Positions 1 to 5,213 of a DNA stretch of 8,105 nt are shown here, one piece after another. Made by a program: the position numbers and the translations under genes. The DNA lies in the NCBI GenBank assembly GCA_035252155.1, contig DATFDL010000038.1, forward strand, positions 1 through 8,105, read 5' to 3'. How positions within the stretch are numbered: the stretch's first letter is position 1; the number at the start of each line of letters is the position of its first letter. The notes beneath the pieces are model-generated. The model had not been told where the DNA came from and ran no database searches. It worked only from the letters and a program-made list of their open reading frames with translations. Source of the stretch: JAICLL01 sp035252155. Lineage in GTDB: Bacteria > Planctomycetota > Planctomycetia > Pirellulales > JAICIG01.

Positions 1-651
1 GCCAGTGGCTTTTTTGGTCAAGGTCCGCACGCGCTCGCGGAGGGCTTCGACTTCCGATTGCCGCTCGCGTTGCTGCGTGGTCAACAACTCGATGATCCGC
101 TCGGCGTGCTCGCTCTCGCTGTCTTGATGCAATGAGAGATATTCATCGACGACCGAGTTGACCACCAGCGACGTCGTCTCAGGGTCGTGTGCCTGAAACG
201 TCACCTGGCACAGCTCCGACCGTCCAATAAACTTGACCTTCACGCCCTTGGCCAGCCACTGCTCGACGGGCACTTCGCCAAAACCGCTTTTTTCTTGTCG
301 CCGGATGATTTCGGGCTTGGCCGCCACCCGCGAGAGCACGATCGGGCTGCGTAAGGTTTCGAGCTGCGTCTCGGCGTATGCATCGGAACCGCTCTTTTGC
401 TGCGGAAACGCGATGAAGTCGGGCCGCTCCTTGATGACCACCAAGCCCACCGCTTCGAAGACGGGCTTGAACGTCACGTAGACCCCCGTGCCCGCCGCGG
501 CGGCCAACACCGCGCCGGCCAGCGAACATTGCCACCACCAGCAGCGCAGCGCCGTCAGTGCTTCGGCGATGATCGCGTTGTGCCCGGTCTGCGGCGGCAA
601 CACCAACTCGGCGCCGGTCGCGAGACCGTTCGATTGTGCAGGGTGATGCAT
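1..651 (-). CDS. Wzz/GumC-like polysaccharide chain-length determinant, N-terminal part (cut by window edge)
   Basis: The frame is open from ATG at 651 to the left edge, giving 217 residues. An in-frame TAA lies at 657-655, so the start is ATG 651 or the adjacent GTG 654. Residues 38-61 (WWWQCSLAGAVL...) form a membrane segment after a cytoplasmic tail. Then come family-typical stretches: QLETLRSPIVLSRVAAKPEI near 97-116, and VKVKFIGRSELCQVTFQAHD at 137-156 followed by PETTSLVVNSVVDEYL. From about 172 the sequence is charged and helical (ERIIELL, QRERQSEVEALRERVR), as expected for the start of the periplasmic coiled coil. Wzz/GumC proteins sit in the inner membrane and control the length of exported polysaccharide; some carry a C-terminal tyrosine kinase, which cannot be judged here. 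The gene lies 62 bases downstream of the exosortase, probably in one transcript. No clear Shine-Dalgarno is seen; a hairpin repeat lies 11 bases upstream of the ATG. Confidence 0.85.
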   Translation of the reverse strand, partial: MHHPAQSNGLATGAELVLPPQTGHNAIIAEALTALRCWWWQCSLAGAVLAAAAGTGVYVTFKPVFEAVGLVVIKERPDFIAFPQQKSGSDAYAETQLETLRSPIVLSRVAAKPEIIRRQEKSGFGEVPVEQWLAKGVKVKFIGRSELCQVTFQAHDPETTSLVVNSVVDEYLSLHQDSESEHAERIIELLTTQQRERQSEVEALRERVRTLTKKATG

Positions 652-662
652 CACTTAACGGA

Positions 663-684
663 GGATGGCCTTCCTAGGCCGTCC
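663..684. repeat. Dispersed hairpin repeat, copy 1
   Basis: GGATGGCC, a 6-base loop (TTCCTA) and GGCCGTCC form an 8-bp stem with one T/G position. The same unit recurs at 3392-3412 and 3650-3671. This copy lies between the exosortase stop (714) and the Wzz-like start (651). In the minus-strand transcript the loop reads TAGGAA, a purine stretch about 19 bases before the ATG. Any effect on translation is speculation. Confidence 0.75.
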
Positions 685-713
685 CACCCTACGGCCGTGT
701 GAAGCCAAGTCGA

Positions 714-1745
714 TCATGCGGCGGAGGGCGGCATGCTTCGATGCAGCAGATCGGTAGCCGAGACCGTTTGTCGCTCGACAATCAACCGACCGACATACCA
801 AAGCCAACCGGCCAGCAAGACGGCTGCGACCGGCAGCATCAGCCAACCGGCGAAATCGTGCGAAAAGCGATGGGCCGCCTCGCCCGAAACTTTCACATGC
901 AGCAGGCCAGTCAGCGTAATTCGCAGGGCGTTGGCCAAGACGGCCACCGGCGCCACCGCGGCCACCAGCGCACAGCGCGTCCACCAGGGTTTGTTGACCA
1001 GGGCGTCATAAACAAAGGCCAGCGCGCAAATCGAGATGAAAATTCGCAGGCCGCTGCACGCCTCGACGACGTTCAACCGGACGTCGCCCAGCAGCACCAC
1101 GTTGCCTTCGCGGATGGCGGGCTCTCCTAGCGTCTGTAGAAACCAGCAACTTAAGCGGCTGGCGATGTTCTGCAATGGCGAGCTCAGCAGTGTCTCCGCG
1201 CGGAACGGCAGCGGAATCATGAATCCCAGAAAAACCACCGCCGGCGTCGCCCACCACAACATTCGCCGCCCGGCGAGCATCCAGATGGCTCCCGCCACCC
1301 AGAGCGGCAGCGACCAACCTTCGATGGCGTCGATGTAGCATAGACTGCCTGCGGTACGCACCGCCACGCTGAACAACAGCAAGAGCAGACCACCCCAGGC
1401 GAAGCCCGCCGCACGGCCTGGCATGCTCGCCCGACGCGACCAGAGCAGGTAGCCCGCCACCGGCACCACGAAATAGCCGTGCGAATAGTCGGGCACCGTT
1501 TCCCAGGCCGTGACCAAGTGGCCCAGCACGGGCCAATATGACCACACAAACGCGGCGATCAGCAGCGCGGCGACGCTGTACGAGCGCCAGTTCCACTCGA
1601 TGGGCAGGGTGATCGGCTTGGGCGCACGGTCCACCGCTCCGTGAGAGATTGCCCCCTTGCGAGGCAGCGGCGCTGCGAAAGAACGGCTGTCGTTTGCCGA
1701 GCGCGTGGCGCGATCGTGCGCCGAATGTTTGCGTCGTTTCGCCAT
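714..1745 (-). CDS. Exosortase (PEP-CTERM sorting transpeptidase/protease), planctomycete-type
   Basis: This is a 343-residue multi-pass membrane protein of the exosortase/archaeosortase family. Exosortases cut the C-terminal PEP-CTERM tail of exported proteins at the membrane, analogous to sortase action. The proposed catalytic triad is visible: Cys230 in VVEACSGLR, Arg275 in ANALRI and His296 in RFSHDFAGW. Other family hallmarks are VPDYSHGYFVVPVAGYLLW (84-102), FMIPLPFR (175-182) and SSPLQNIASRLS (188-199). At least seven hydrophobic segments lie between about residues 57 and 320. The first ~50 residues are polar, basic and without recognised homology. The next in-frame Met is residue 108, past conserved sequence, so ATG 1745 is the best start although no Shine-Dalgarno precedes it. 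The Wzz-like gene follows, matching the usual link of exosortases with exopolysaccharide loci. XrtU is a planctomycete class, but I cannot assign the subclass. The PEP-CTERM protein at 4347-5057 is a candidate substrate. Confidence 0.93.
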   Translation of the reverse strand: MAKRRKHSAHDRATRSANDSRSFAAPLPRKGAISHGAVDRAPKPITLPIEWNWRSYSVAALLIAAFVWSYWPVLGHLVTAWETVPDYSHGYFVVPVAGYLLWSRRASMPGRAAGFAWGGLLLLLFSVAVRTAGSLCYIDAIEGWSLPLWVAGAIWMLAGRRMLWWATPAVVFLGFMIPLPFRAETLLSSPLQNIASRLSCWFLQTLGEPAIREGNVVLLGDVRLNVVEACSGLRIFISICALAFVYDALVNKPWWTRCALVAAVAPVAVLANALRITLTGLLHVKVSGEAAHRFSHDFAGWLMLPVAAVLLAGWLWYVGRLIVERQTVSATDLLHRSMPPSAA

Positions 1746-1979
1746 TTTTTTGCGAATCTACCCCGGTGGATCCGGCGGCTGTAGCCGGCCGCACTCGGCG
1801 CGAACTCCGTCCCCGTGAGCGGCACGCATCCACCTGCCGTTCAAGCGGTACGGGTTGCCAAGGCGCGTATCCTTGCCCAGCTTGAGCAAAGACTTACGGC
1901 GTTGCTTCGACGACCCACAAATCGTAAATCAGCCGGCGGGCGGGGCTGCTTGCCGCGCGGACACCGGTGATTGCACCTG

Positions 1980-2015
1980 TCGAAGCACGCCAAAACATTG
2001 GCATCAGTGCTTCGA
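1980..2015 (-). other. Hairpin in the putative exosortase leader
   Basis: TCGAAGCAC (1980-1988) is complementary to GTGCTTCGA (2007-2015). Inside it, GCCAA (1989-1993) pairs with TTGGC (1998-2002) around an AACA loop, leaving a 4-base bulge (2003-2006). If the promoter at 2038-2065 is real, this hairpin lies near the 5' end of the minus-strand transcript. It has no U-tract, so it is not a standard terminator, and it matches no riboswitch I recognise. Confidence 0.5.
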
Positions 2016-2037
2016 GCCAAGTTGCCTATGGGGAGAT

Positions 2038-2065
2038 ACAATACCCACAAATGAGCGGTTGTCAA
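2038..2065 (-). promoter_or_regulatory. Candidate sigma70-type promoter for the exosortase-Wzz transcript
   Basis: On the minus strand, a perfect TTGACA (-35, bases 2065-2060) is followed after 16 bases by TATTGT (-10, bases 2043-2038). A/T-rich sequence precedes the -35 box, like an UP element. Transcription would begin near 2031 and leave a leader of about 285 bases before ATG 1745. The -10 box matches the consensus at only 4 of 6 positions, so this is tentative. Confidence 0.45.
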
Positions 2066-2220
2066 ATTATTTTTTTGCGGATTGTCATCTTGATTTTAAG
2101 GCGGTCGCGCAAAGCTAGGCAGCGCAAGAGAATTTGGGATGCAGGCAAAAAAGAAATGGCTGGTGTTCCGCAGGATAAGAGGTTGGTGGTCAGGTCAGAA
2201 TTATCGTCGGACCGCGTGTA

Positions 2221-2396
2221 GGTGCCACGGCATCCGCCGCGGCGCGGATAGCCCCATGCGGACGCGCGGCGCAAATCGCCGCGGCGGACGCCGTGCGACG
2301 CCGAGCCCAAGAGCAGATCCGCACGGCGTCCGTCGCAGCGAACCGCGCTGGTGCGTATGTCCACGTCACTTGCGCTGCGACGGATGCCGTGGCACC
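2221..2396. repeat. 176-bp compound palindrome built from four 19-bp units (REP/BIME- or MITE-like)
   Basis: The ends are a perfect 16-bp inverted repeat, GGTGCCACGGCATCCG (2221-2236) against 2381-2396. The outer stem extends to 27 positions (2221-2247 with 2370-2396) with one mismatch and three G-U pairs. An inner stem pairs 2281-2296 with 2321-2336, with one G-U. Both stems come from four copies of CACGGCrTCCGyCGCrGCG: 2226-2244 (+), 2277-2295 (-), 2322-2340 (+) and 2373-2391 (-). It could therefore fold as one long hairpin or as two 70-base hairpins side by side. It begins 9 bases past the epimerase stop. No U-tract follows in the minus direction, and no target-site duplication is evident. 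Alternating palindromic units recall REP/BIME elements. No transposase or RAYT gene is in view. Confidence 0.85.
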
Positions 2397-2405
2397 CAGG
2401 CAAAT

Positions 2406-3368
2406 TCAACGCCGGCTGCGAAACCAGGCGACGAACTCGCGCACGCCCTCTTCGAAGGACACCTGCGGCTCGTAATCCAGCAACCGCCGGGCCTTGGTGA
2501 GATCGGCGTACGTAATGGGCATTTCGCCCGGTTTTTCGGGTTGGCGGTCGATTTGGGCCTGTTTGCCCAGCGCCGCCTCGAGGGTGGCGATCACCTGGCG
2601 CAATTCGATTGGCTCGGCGTGGCCCAGATTGATCGTTTGCCCCACAGCGCTCGGTCGGTCGAGCGCCGCCAGCAGGCCCGCGCAGAAATCGCTGATGTAC
2701 GTAAAGTCACGGCGCACCGTGCCGTCGCCAAACAGCGGCAATTTGCGGCCCGATTCAACGGCGTCGGTCCAAATCGAAAGCGCCAAGTCGGGCCGCAGCC
2801 GCGGCCCATAGACGCTGAACGGCCGCACGCAGACTACCGGAACGCCGTGCAGCCCGTGATAGGTCCAGCCAAATACCTCGGCCGCCCGCTTGCTTGCGCC
2901 ATAAGGACTTAGCGGCACGCCCAAAGGGGCGTCCTCGACGAACGGCGCCGCGGCCGACTGCCCATAAACCGTCGACGACGAGATCACAAGGAACCGCTCG
3001 ACTGGGTGCTGCCGAGCCGCTTCGAGCAATGCCAGCGTGCCGCCGACGTTGGTCTGCTGATAGATCATCGGATCAGCGACGCTCGGCCGCACGCCCGCAT
3101 ACGCGCCCAGATGCACGACGTGCGAGACGTGATAATCGTCAAACAACTGTCGCATGGCAGCCGCTTCGCAAAAGTCGGCCTCAACGAGGGTTACGCGCGC
3201 GTCGCGTGCGAAGCCGGCGATGTTGGCTCGTTTGACGTCCGGATTGTAAAACCGGTTAAAGTTGTCGAGGCAGATGATTCTTTCGCGGCCCTCCTCCAGC
3301 AACCGCTCGATAAAGTGACTGCCGATGAAGCCCGCCCCGCCAGTAACCAGAATGGAACTCGTTTTCAT
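2406..3368 (-). CDS. NAD-dependent nucleotide-sugar epimerase (extended SDR; UDP-glucuronate/UDP-glucose 4-epimerase-like)
   Basis: At 320 residues it is the normal length for an extended short-chain dehydrogenase/reductase. The N-terminal Rossmann motif is VTGGAGFIGSH (8-18), with an acidic cofactor-binding residue in CLDNFN (Asp35). The catalytic set is Ser/Thr in ISSSTVYG (129-136) with Tyr156 and Lys160 in SPYGASK. Features resembling UDP-glucuronate 4-epimerases are DNFNRFYNPDVKRANI, AGVRPSVADPMIYQQTNVGG, RPFSVYGPRLRPDLAL and GDGTVRRDFTYISDF. Such cytoplasmic enzymes interconvert UDP-sugars for surface polysaccharide, which suits the exosortase and Wzz-like neighbours on the same strand. 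The exact substrate cannot be read from sequence; UDP-glucose or dTDP-sugar enzymes are alternatives. The conserved HLAA-type motif reads HLGAYAG here. ATG 3368 puts the glycine motif near the N-terminus as expected; no Shine-Dalgarno is seen. The 660 bases before the exosortase argue against tight co-transcription. Confidence 0.9.
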   Translation of the reverse strand: MKTSSILVTGGAGFIGSHFIERLLEEGRERIICLDNFNRFYNPDVKRANIAGFARDARVTLVEADFCEAAAMRQLFDDYHVSHVVHLGAYAGVRPSVADPMIYQQTNVGGTLALLEAARQHPVERFLVISSSTVYGQSAAAPFVEDAPLGVPLSPYGASKRAAEVFGWTYHGLHGVPVVCVRPFSVYGPRLRPDLALSIWTDAVESGRKLPLFGDGTVRRDFTYISDFCAGLLAALDRPSAVGQTINLGHAEPIELRQVIATLEAALGKQAQIDRQPEKPGEMPITYADLTKARRLLDYEPQVSFEEGVREFVAWFRSRR

Positions 3369-3391
3369 AGAGTGGGTTGTGGTTTATTGGA

Positions 3392-3412
3392 GGATGGCCT
3401 TCCAGGCCGTCC
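3392..3412. repeat. Dispersed hairpin repeat, copy 2
   Basis: This has the same stem as copy 1 (GGATGGCC / GGCCGTCC) with a 5-base loop (TTCCA), preceded by the same GGA. It lies 23 bases upstream of the epimerase start, in the same orientation relative to the following gene as copy 1. Confidence 0.75.
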
Positions 3413-3470
3413 TACCCGCGCTTAAATATCCGCCGAAGCTTTAAAATGCCCGCCGGAGACAGCAGCGTAC

Positions 3471-3483
3471 CCTGTGACACAGG
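3471..3483. promoter_or_regulatory. 13-bp perfect palindrome, possible dimeric-protein site
   Basis: CCTGTG-A-CACAGG is a perfect dyad with a single central base, too tight to form a hairpin loop and so more like a protein-binding site. It abuts the left end of the inverted repeat at 3486 and may simply be its terminus. No second copy is seen in the window. Confidence 0.3.
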
Positions 3484-3485
3484 AT

Positions 3486-3595
3486 TTTGAACAGAAGGCA
3501 ACGAAGGAAACGAAGGTCGGAAATCAAGGCGGCTGACCGTTTTCGAGCATTTCCGCCTCTTTTTTCTTCGTTCCCTTTGTTTCCTTCTGTTCAAA
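3486..3595. repeat. Inverted repeat with 30-bp arms, MITE-like
   Basis: Arms 3486-3515 and 3566-3595 are complementary at 27 of 30 positions. They are made of the purine-rich phrase TTTGAACAGAAGG followed by variants of AACGAAGGA. The 50 bases between them are unremarkable. The strand bias (purines on one arm, pyrimidines on the other) and lack of coding potential suggest a dispersed non-coding repeat or the remnant of a small mobile element. No transposase is present. Confidence 0.7.
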
Positions 3596-3639
3596 TTCTT
3601 TCTGTCTGCTAGAGTGGCGAAGCCGAGCGTACAGCCCAA

Positions 3640-3657
3640 GGCGGTCACTGGACCGCC
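3640..3657. repeat. Short hairpin fused to repeat copy 3
   Basis: GGCGGTC (3640-3646) pairs perfectly with GACCGCC (3651-3657) around ACTG. It overlaps the left arm of hairpin repeat copy 3, giving two mutually exclusive foldings. Confidence 0.5.
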
Positions 3658-3671
3658 TAGGAAGGCCATCC
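3650..3671. repeat. Dispersed hairpin repeat, copy 3 (inverted)
   Basis: This is the reverse complement of copy 1 with a single base difference (GGACCGCC instead of GGACGGCC on the plus strand), which introduces one mismatch into the stem. With copy 2 it brackets the inverted repeat at 3486-3595. It ends about 43 bases before the candidate -35 box of the next gene. Confidence 0.7.
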
Positions 3672-3714
3672 CTCCGAAGCGTGTCAAATTCCCGAAATTA
3701 TTTTCAGCCGCCTC

Positions 3715-3742
3715 TTGACAATGCCCCGAAGCCGGGTAAAGT
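3715..3742 (+). promoter_or_regulatory. Candidate promoter for the exported-protein genes
   Basis: A perfect TTGACA at 3715-3720 is followed after 16 bases by TAAAGT (3737-3742), which matches the -10 consensus at 4 of 6 positions. A start near 3750 would give a leader of about 55 bases before ATG 3806. It is the only good -35 box upstream of this gene. Confidence 0.5.
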
Positions 3743-3805
3743 ATGCCTTGTTGAAAAGCGGTTCTGGGGGCAGGATCCGCCGAATTCGTCGAAGGCCGAC
3801 CCACC

Positions 3806-4246
3806 ATGCTCCGAACCCTCAAGCAATGCCCGCTGGCTGTTGGTAGCCGCACGCTGGCCGCGTGGGTGGTGGTTGCTTTGTTCGTTTCGTGCTCCGCCCG
3901 TTCTTTGCAGGCGGCGGTCATTGTCTGCGATGACCAAGGCCTTTGCACGATGGCCGCCGCGCAGGACCAAACGCCTACGCCGCAAGACAAATGCAACGAC
4001 GGCGATAATCGCCAATCCCCGAATCTTGTTTTGAGCTTGTTCGAAGCCGCCTCCTCATCGGCCATGGATGGCGGCATGACTAGCACGCCCGTCGCTGGTG
4101 CTACGGCGGTTGCAGTCGCTTACCTTACACCCGTTTCCGCCCCTCAATCGTTGCTGGTCGTCTGGCTGGCCGGTGGACAGTGCCCTTCTTTGCCCGCCTT
4201 ACTCCCTTCTGGGCTATTCCGCCCACCTCGGTTGCTCGTTGGATAA
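3806..4246 (+). CDS. Small exported protein of unknown function
   Basis: I do not recognise this 146-residue protein. Its N-terminus is a signal peptide: a basic start (MLRTLKQCPLAVGSR), a hydrophobic core (TLAAWVVVALFVSC) and a likely cut after SLQA (residue 36). The mature part is about 110 residues with Cys41 and Cys47 flanking DDQGL, Cys63 in DKCNDGD, and Cys125. A hydrophobic stretch (about 111-123, SAPQSLLVVWLAG) precedes a proline-rich end, LPSGLFRPPR, then LLVG. There is no PEP-CTERM tail. GAAGG ends 10 bases before the ATG, a weak but acceptable ribosome site. The gene stands 100 bases upstream of the PEP-CTERM gene on the same strand, with no terminator between them, so co-transcription is likely. 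The signal peptide, the promoter and the absence of a better frame support it being real; its role is unknown. Confidence 0.65.
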   Translation: MLRTLKQCPLAVGSRTLAAWVVVALFVSCSARSLQAAVIVCDDQGLCTMAAAQDQTPTPQDKCNDGDNRQSPNLVLSLFEAASSSAMDGGMTSTPVAGATAVAVAYLTPVSAPQSLLVVWLAGGQCPSLPALLPSGLFRPPRLLVG

Positions 4247-4256
4247 ATCTGTTTAG

Positions 4257-4302
4257 CGCTGCGCATCTGGTTCGAGCTTTGGGGCTCAGCGATGTGCAGG
4301 CG
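4257..4302 (+). other. Intercistronic stem-loop before the PEP-CTERM gene
   Basis: CGCTGCGCATC (4257-4267) pairs with GATGTGCAGGCG (4291-4302), with one G-U pair and one bulged G. An inner GAGC/GCTC stem (4274-4277 with 4284-4287) sits inside it. No U-tract follows, so it is not an intrinsic terminator. It could affect processing or stability between the two cistrons; chance cannot be excluded. Confidence 0.35.
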
Positions 4303-4332
4303 AACTCGTTCCAACGTTCCAGTTTCACTTTT

Positions 4333-4339
4333 GAAGGGA
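4333..4339 (+). promoter_or_regulatory. Ribosome binding site of the PEP-CTERM gene
   Basis: GAAGGGA lies 7 bases before ATG 4347. It is the clearest Shine-Dalgarno-like sequence in the window and fixes this start, which also leads straight into the signal peptide. Confidence 0.6.
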
Positions 4340-4346
4340 TCTTTCA

Positions 4347-5057
4347 ATGAAATCAACCAATAGGATTTGTTCCGCCTTGGCGATCGCCGTGCTGCTGCTG
4401 GCGACTCGTCCGGCGAGCGCCGATTTTGAGATTCGTCTCTCTGACAACAACTTTTCGACGTACAGCACAGTCGTGGATAACACCAATAATGCGGCTGGGG
4501 GTACGACGCTCACGGGTAGCTTTAATGGCTTCACGTATTCGTTCTTGAATGGAACTTCAAACTCGCCAGGTAGCGACGTCAAAGCTGTTCTGGATTCGAG
4601 CACGGCGAGCATTACGAACAACAACTCGACAACGGAGACTTTATACATCAGCATTGGTGCGCAAGATTTCACGGCGCCTGTCACACCTCCGGCGCTCATC
4701 CTATCGAGCCATATCGGCACGACGGTAATTACGGGGCAACCGGGCGACACTCTCACTTTTCAAAGTTTCGTCGACACTGCCAACGGTCAGAATACTACAA
4801 CCGGGTATACCCCCGGACCCCAGTCGCTAAATCTTCAGGGTCCTAACAGCCCCAAAAGCGACGCTTACGCGGCGATCGCGTCGTTATCAGCGAATTACTC
4901 GATGACCGAGTATTTCAAGGTAACACTCGCCGCCGGCGACAGCTTCAATTTTTCCACAAACACCCAGGTATCAACCCCTGAGCCGGCTAGCATGACTCTC
5001 TGGGGACTGGGATTGGCCGTATGCGGACTCGTCGCTCGTCGGCGCCGCCGCGTTTGA
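4347..5057 (+). CDS. PEP-CTERM domain-containing exported protein
   Basis: This 236-residue protein is a typical exosortase substrate. It has a signal peptide (MKSTNRICSALAIAVLLLA..., likely cut after PASA at residue 25). Its C-terminal PEP-CTERM tail begins STPEPASMTLWGLGL, with PEP at 211-213, then a short membrane helix (215-230) and the basic end RRRRRV. The middle (26-208) is rich in Asn, Ser and Thr, with few charged residues and no cysteine, which suggests a beta-rich surface protein. I recognise no catalytic motif. Family knowledge says the tail targets the protein to the envelope, where an exosortase removes the helix; the one at 714-1745 is a candidate. The coding sequence looks more A/T-rich than the flanking genes, especially at 4430-4800, consistent with its Asn/Thr/Ser-rich content. 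The upstream exported-protein gene is probably in the same transcript, and a strong terminator follows 43 bases after the stop. Confidence 0.92.
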   Translation: MKSTNRICSALAIAVLLLATRPASADFEIRLSDNNFSTYSTVVDNTNNAAGGTTLTGSFNGFTYSFLNGTSNSPGSDVKAVLDSSTASITNNNSTTETLYISIGAQDFTAPVTPPALILSSHIGTTVITGQPGDTLTFQSFVDTANGQNTTTGYTPGPQSLNLQGPNSPKSDAYAAIASLSANYSMTEYFKVTLAAGDSFNFSTNTQVSTPEPASMTLWGLGLAVCGLVARRRRRV

Positions 5058-5100
5058 AAGCGCGGTTTGCAGTTCTAGTGGAATGCCAAGTCTCGAAATG

Positions 5101-5136
5101 AAAAGCGGGAGGGCGCGACGCCCTCCCGCTTTTTTT
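5101..5136 (+). terminator. Rho-independent terminator of the PEP-CTERM transcript
   Basis: A perfect 14-bp G+C-rich stem (5102-5115 with 5119-5132, core GCGGGAGGGCG) closes a CGA loop and runs into seven T (5130-5136). It ends the plus-strand unit and lies between convergent genes. On the minus strand only four T would follow, so it may also weakly stop the opposite transcript. Confidence 0.92.
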
Positions 5137-5213
5137 GCGGCTTGTGGCGCTACCGCCGGCATTCACTGAAGATCGGCAGTGAGTGAGCGAGTCGTGGCGA
5201 AACCCGTTACCGG

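Larger units (their letters stand above)
1746..2220. other. Non-coding region upstream of the exosortase gene
   Basis: No convincing gene is present on either strand. Short open frames here have implausible composition and no start signal. The region holds a candidate minus-strand promoter (2038-2065) and a hairpin (1980-2015), which together suggest a long leader for the exosortase transcript. I see nothing in 2066-2220 beyond an A/T-rich patch (about 2064-2100) next to the promoter. Confidence 0.6.
3369..3805. other. Repeat-rich intergenic region between divergent genes
   Basis: This 437-base stretch separates the minus-strand epimerase from the plus-strand exported-protein genes. I see no convincing gene. 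It contains, in order, hairpin repeat copy 2, a short palindrome (3471-3483), a 30-bp-arm inverted repeat (3486-3595), hairpin repeat copy 3 in opposite orientation, and a candidate plus-strand promoter (3715-3742). A minus-strand open frame runs through it but would translate the repeats and lie antisense to the next gene. Confidence 0.7.

Noticed and set aside
1006..1833. Minus-strand open frame of 275 codons overlapping the exosortase
   Set aside because: It is a +1 shadow of the exosortase frame with Arg/Gly/Ala-rich composition. The overlapping frame carries all exosortase motifs.
1746..2037. c-di-GMP riboswitch or sigma54 promoter before the exosortase
   Set aside because: I looked for the GEMM core and for a TGGCAC-N5-TTGC site with correct GG/GC spacing. 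Neither is present.
2221..2396. Reading the palindrome as an intrinsic terminator or an integron attC site
   Set aside because: No U-tract follows on either strand. No integron core sites or integrase are seen, and the four-unit repeat structure is unlike attC.
2062..2409. Minus-strand open frame of 115 codons covering the palindrome
   Set aside because: Most of its sequence is the translated compound palindrome (Arg-rich), it overlaps the epimerase stop, and it ends in A/T-rich promoter-like DNA.
2139..2912. Plus-strand open frame of 257 codons
   Set aside because: It is antisense to the epimerase and the palindrome, with no plausible start signal or conserved motif.
3412..4086. Minus-strand open frame of 224 codons
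   Set aside because: It runs antisense to the 3806-4246 gene and then through the inverted repeats, giving an Arg/Lys-rich tail translated from repeat DNA. It has no signal peptide, start signal or family motif.
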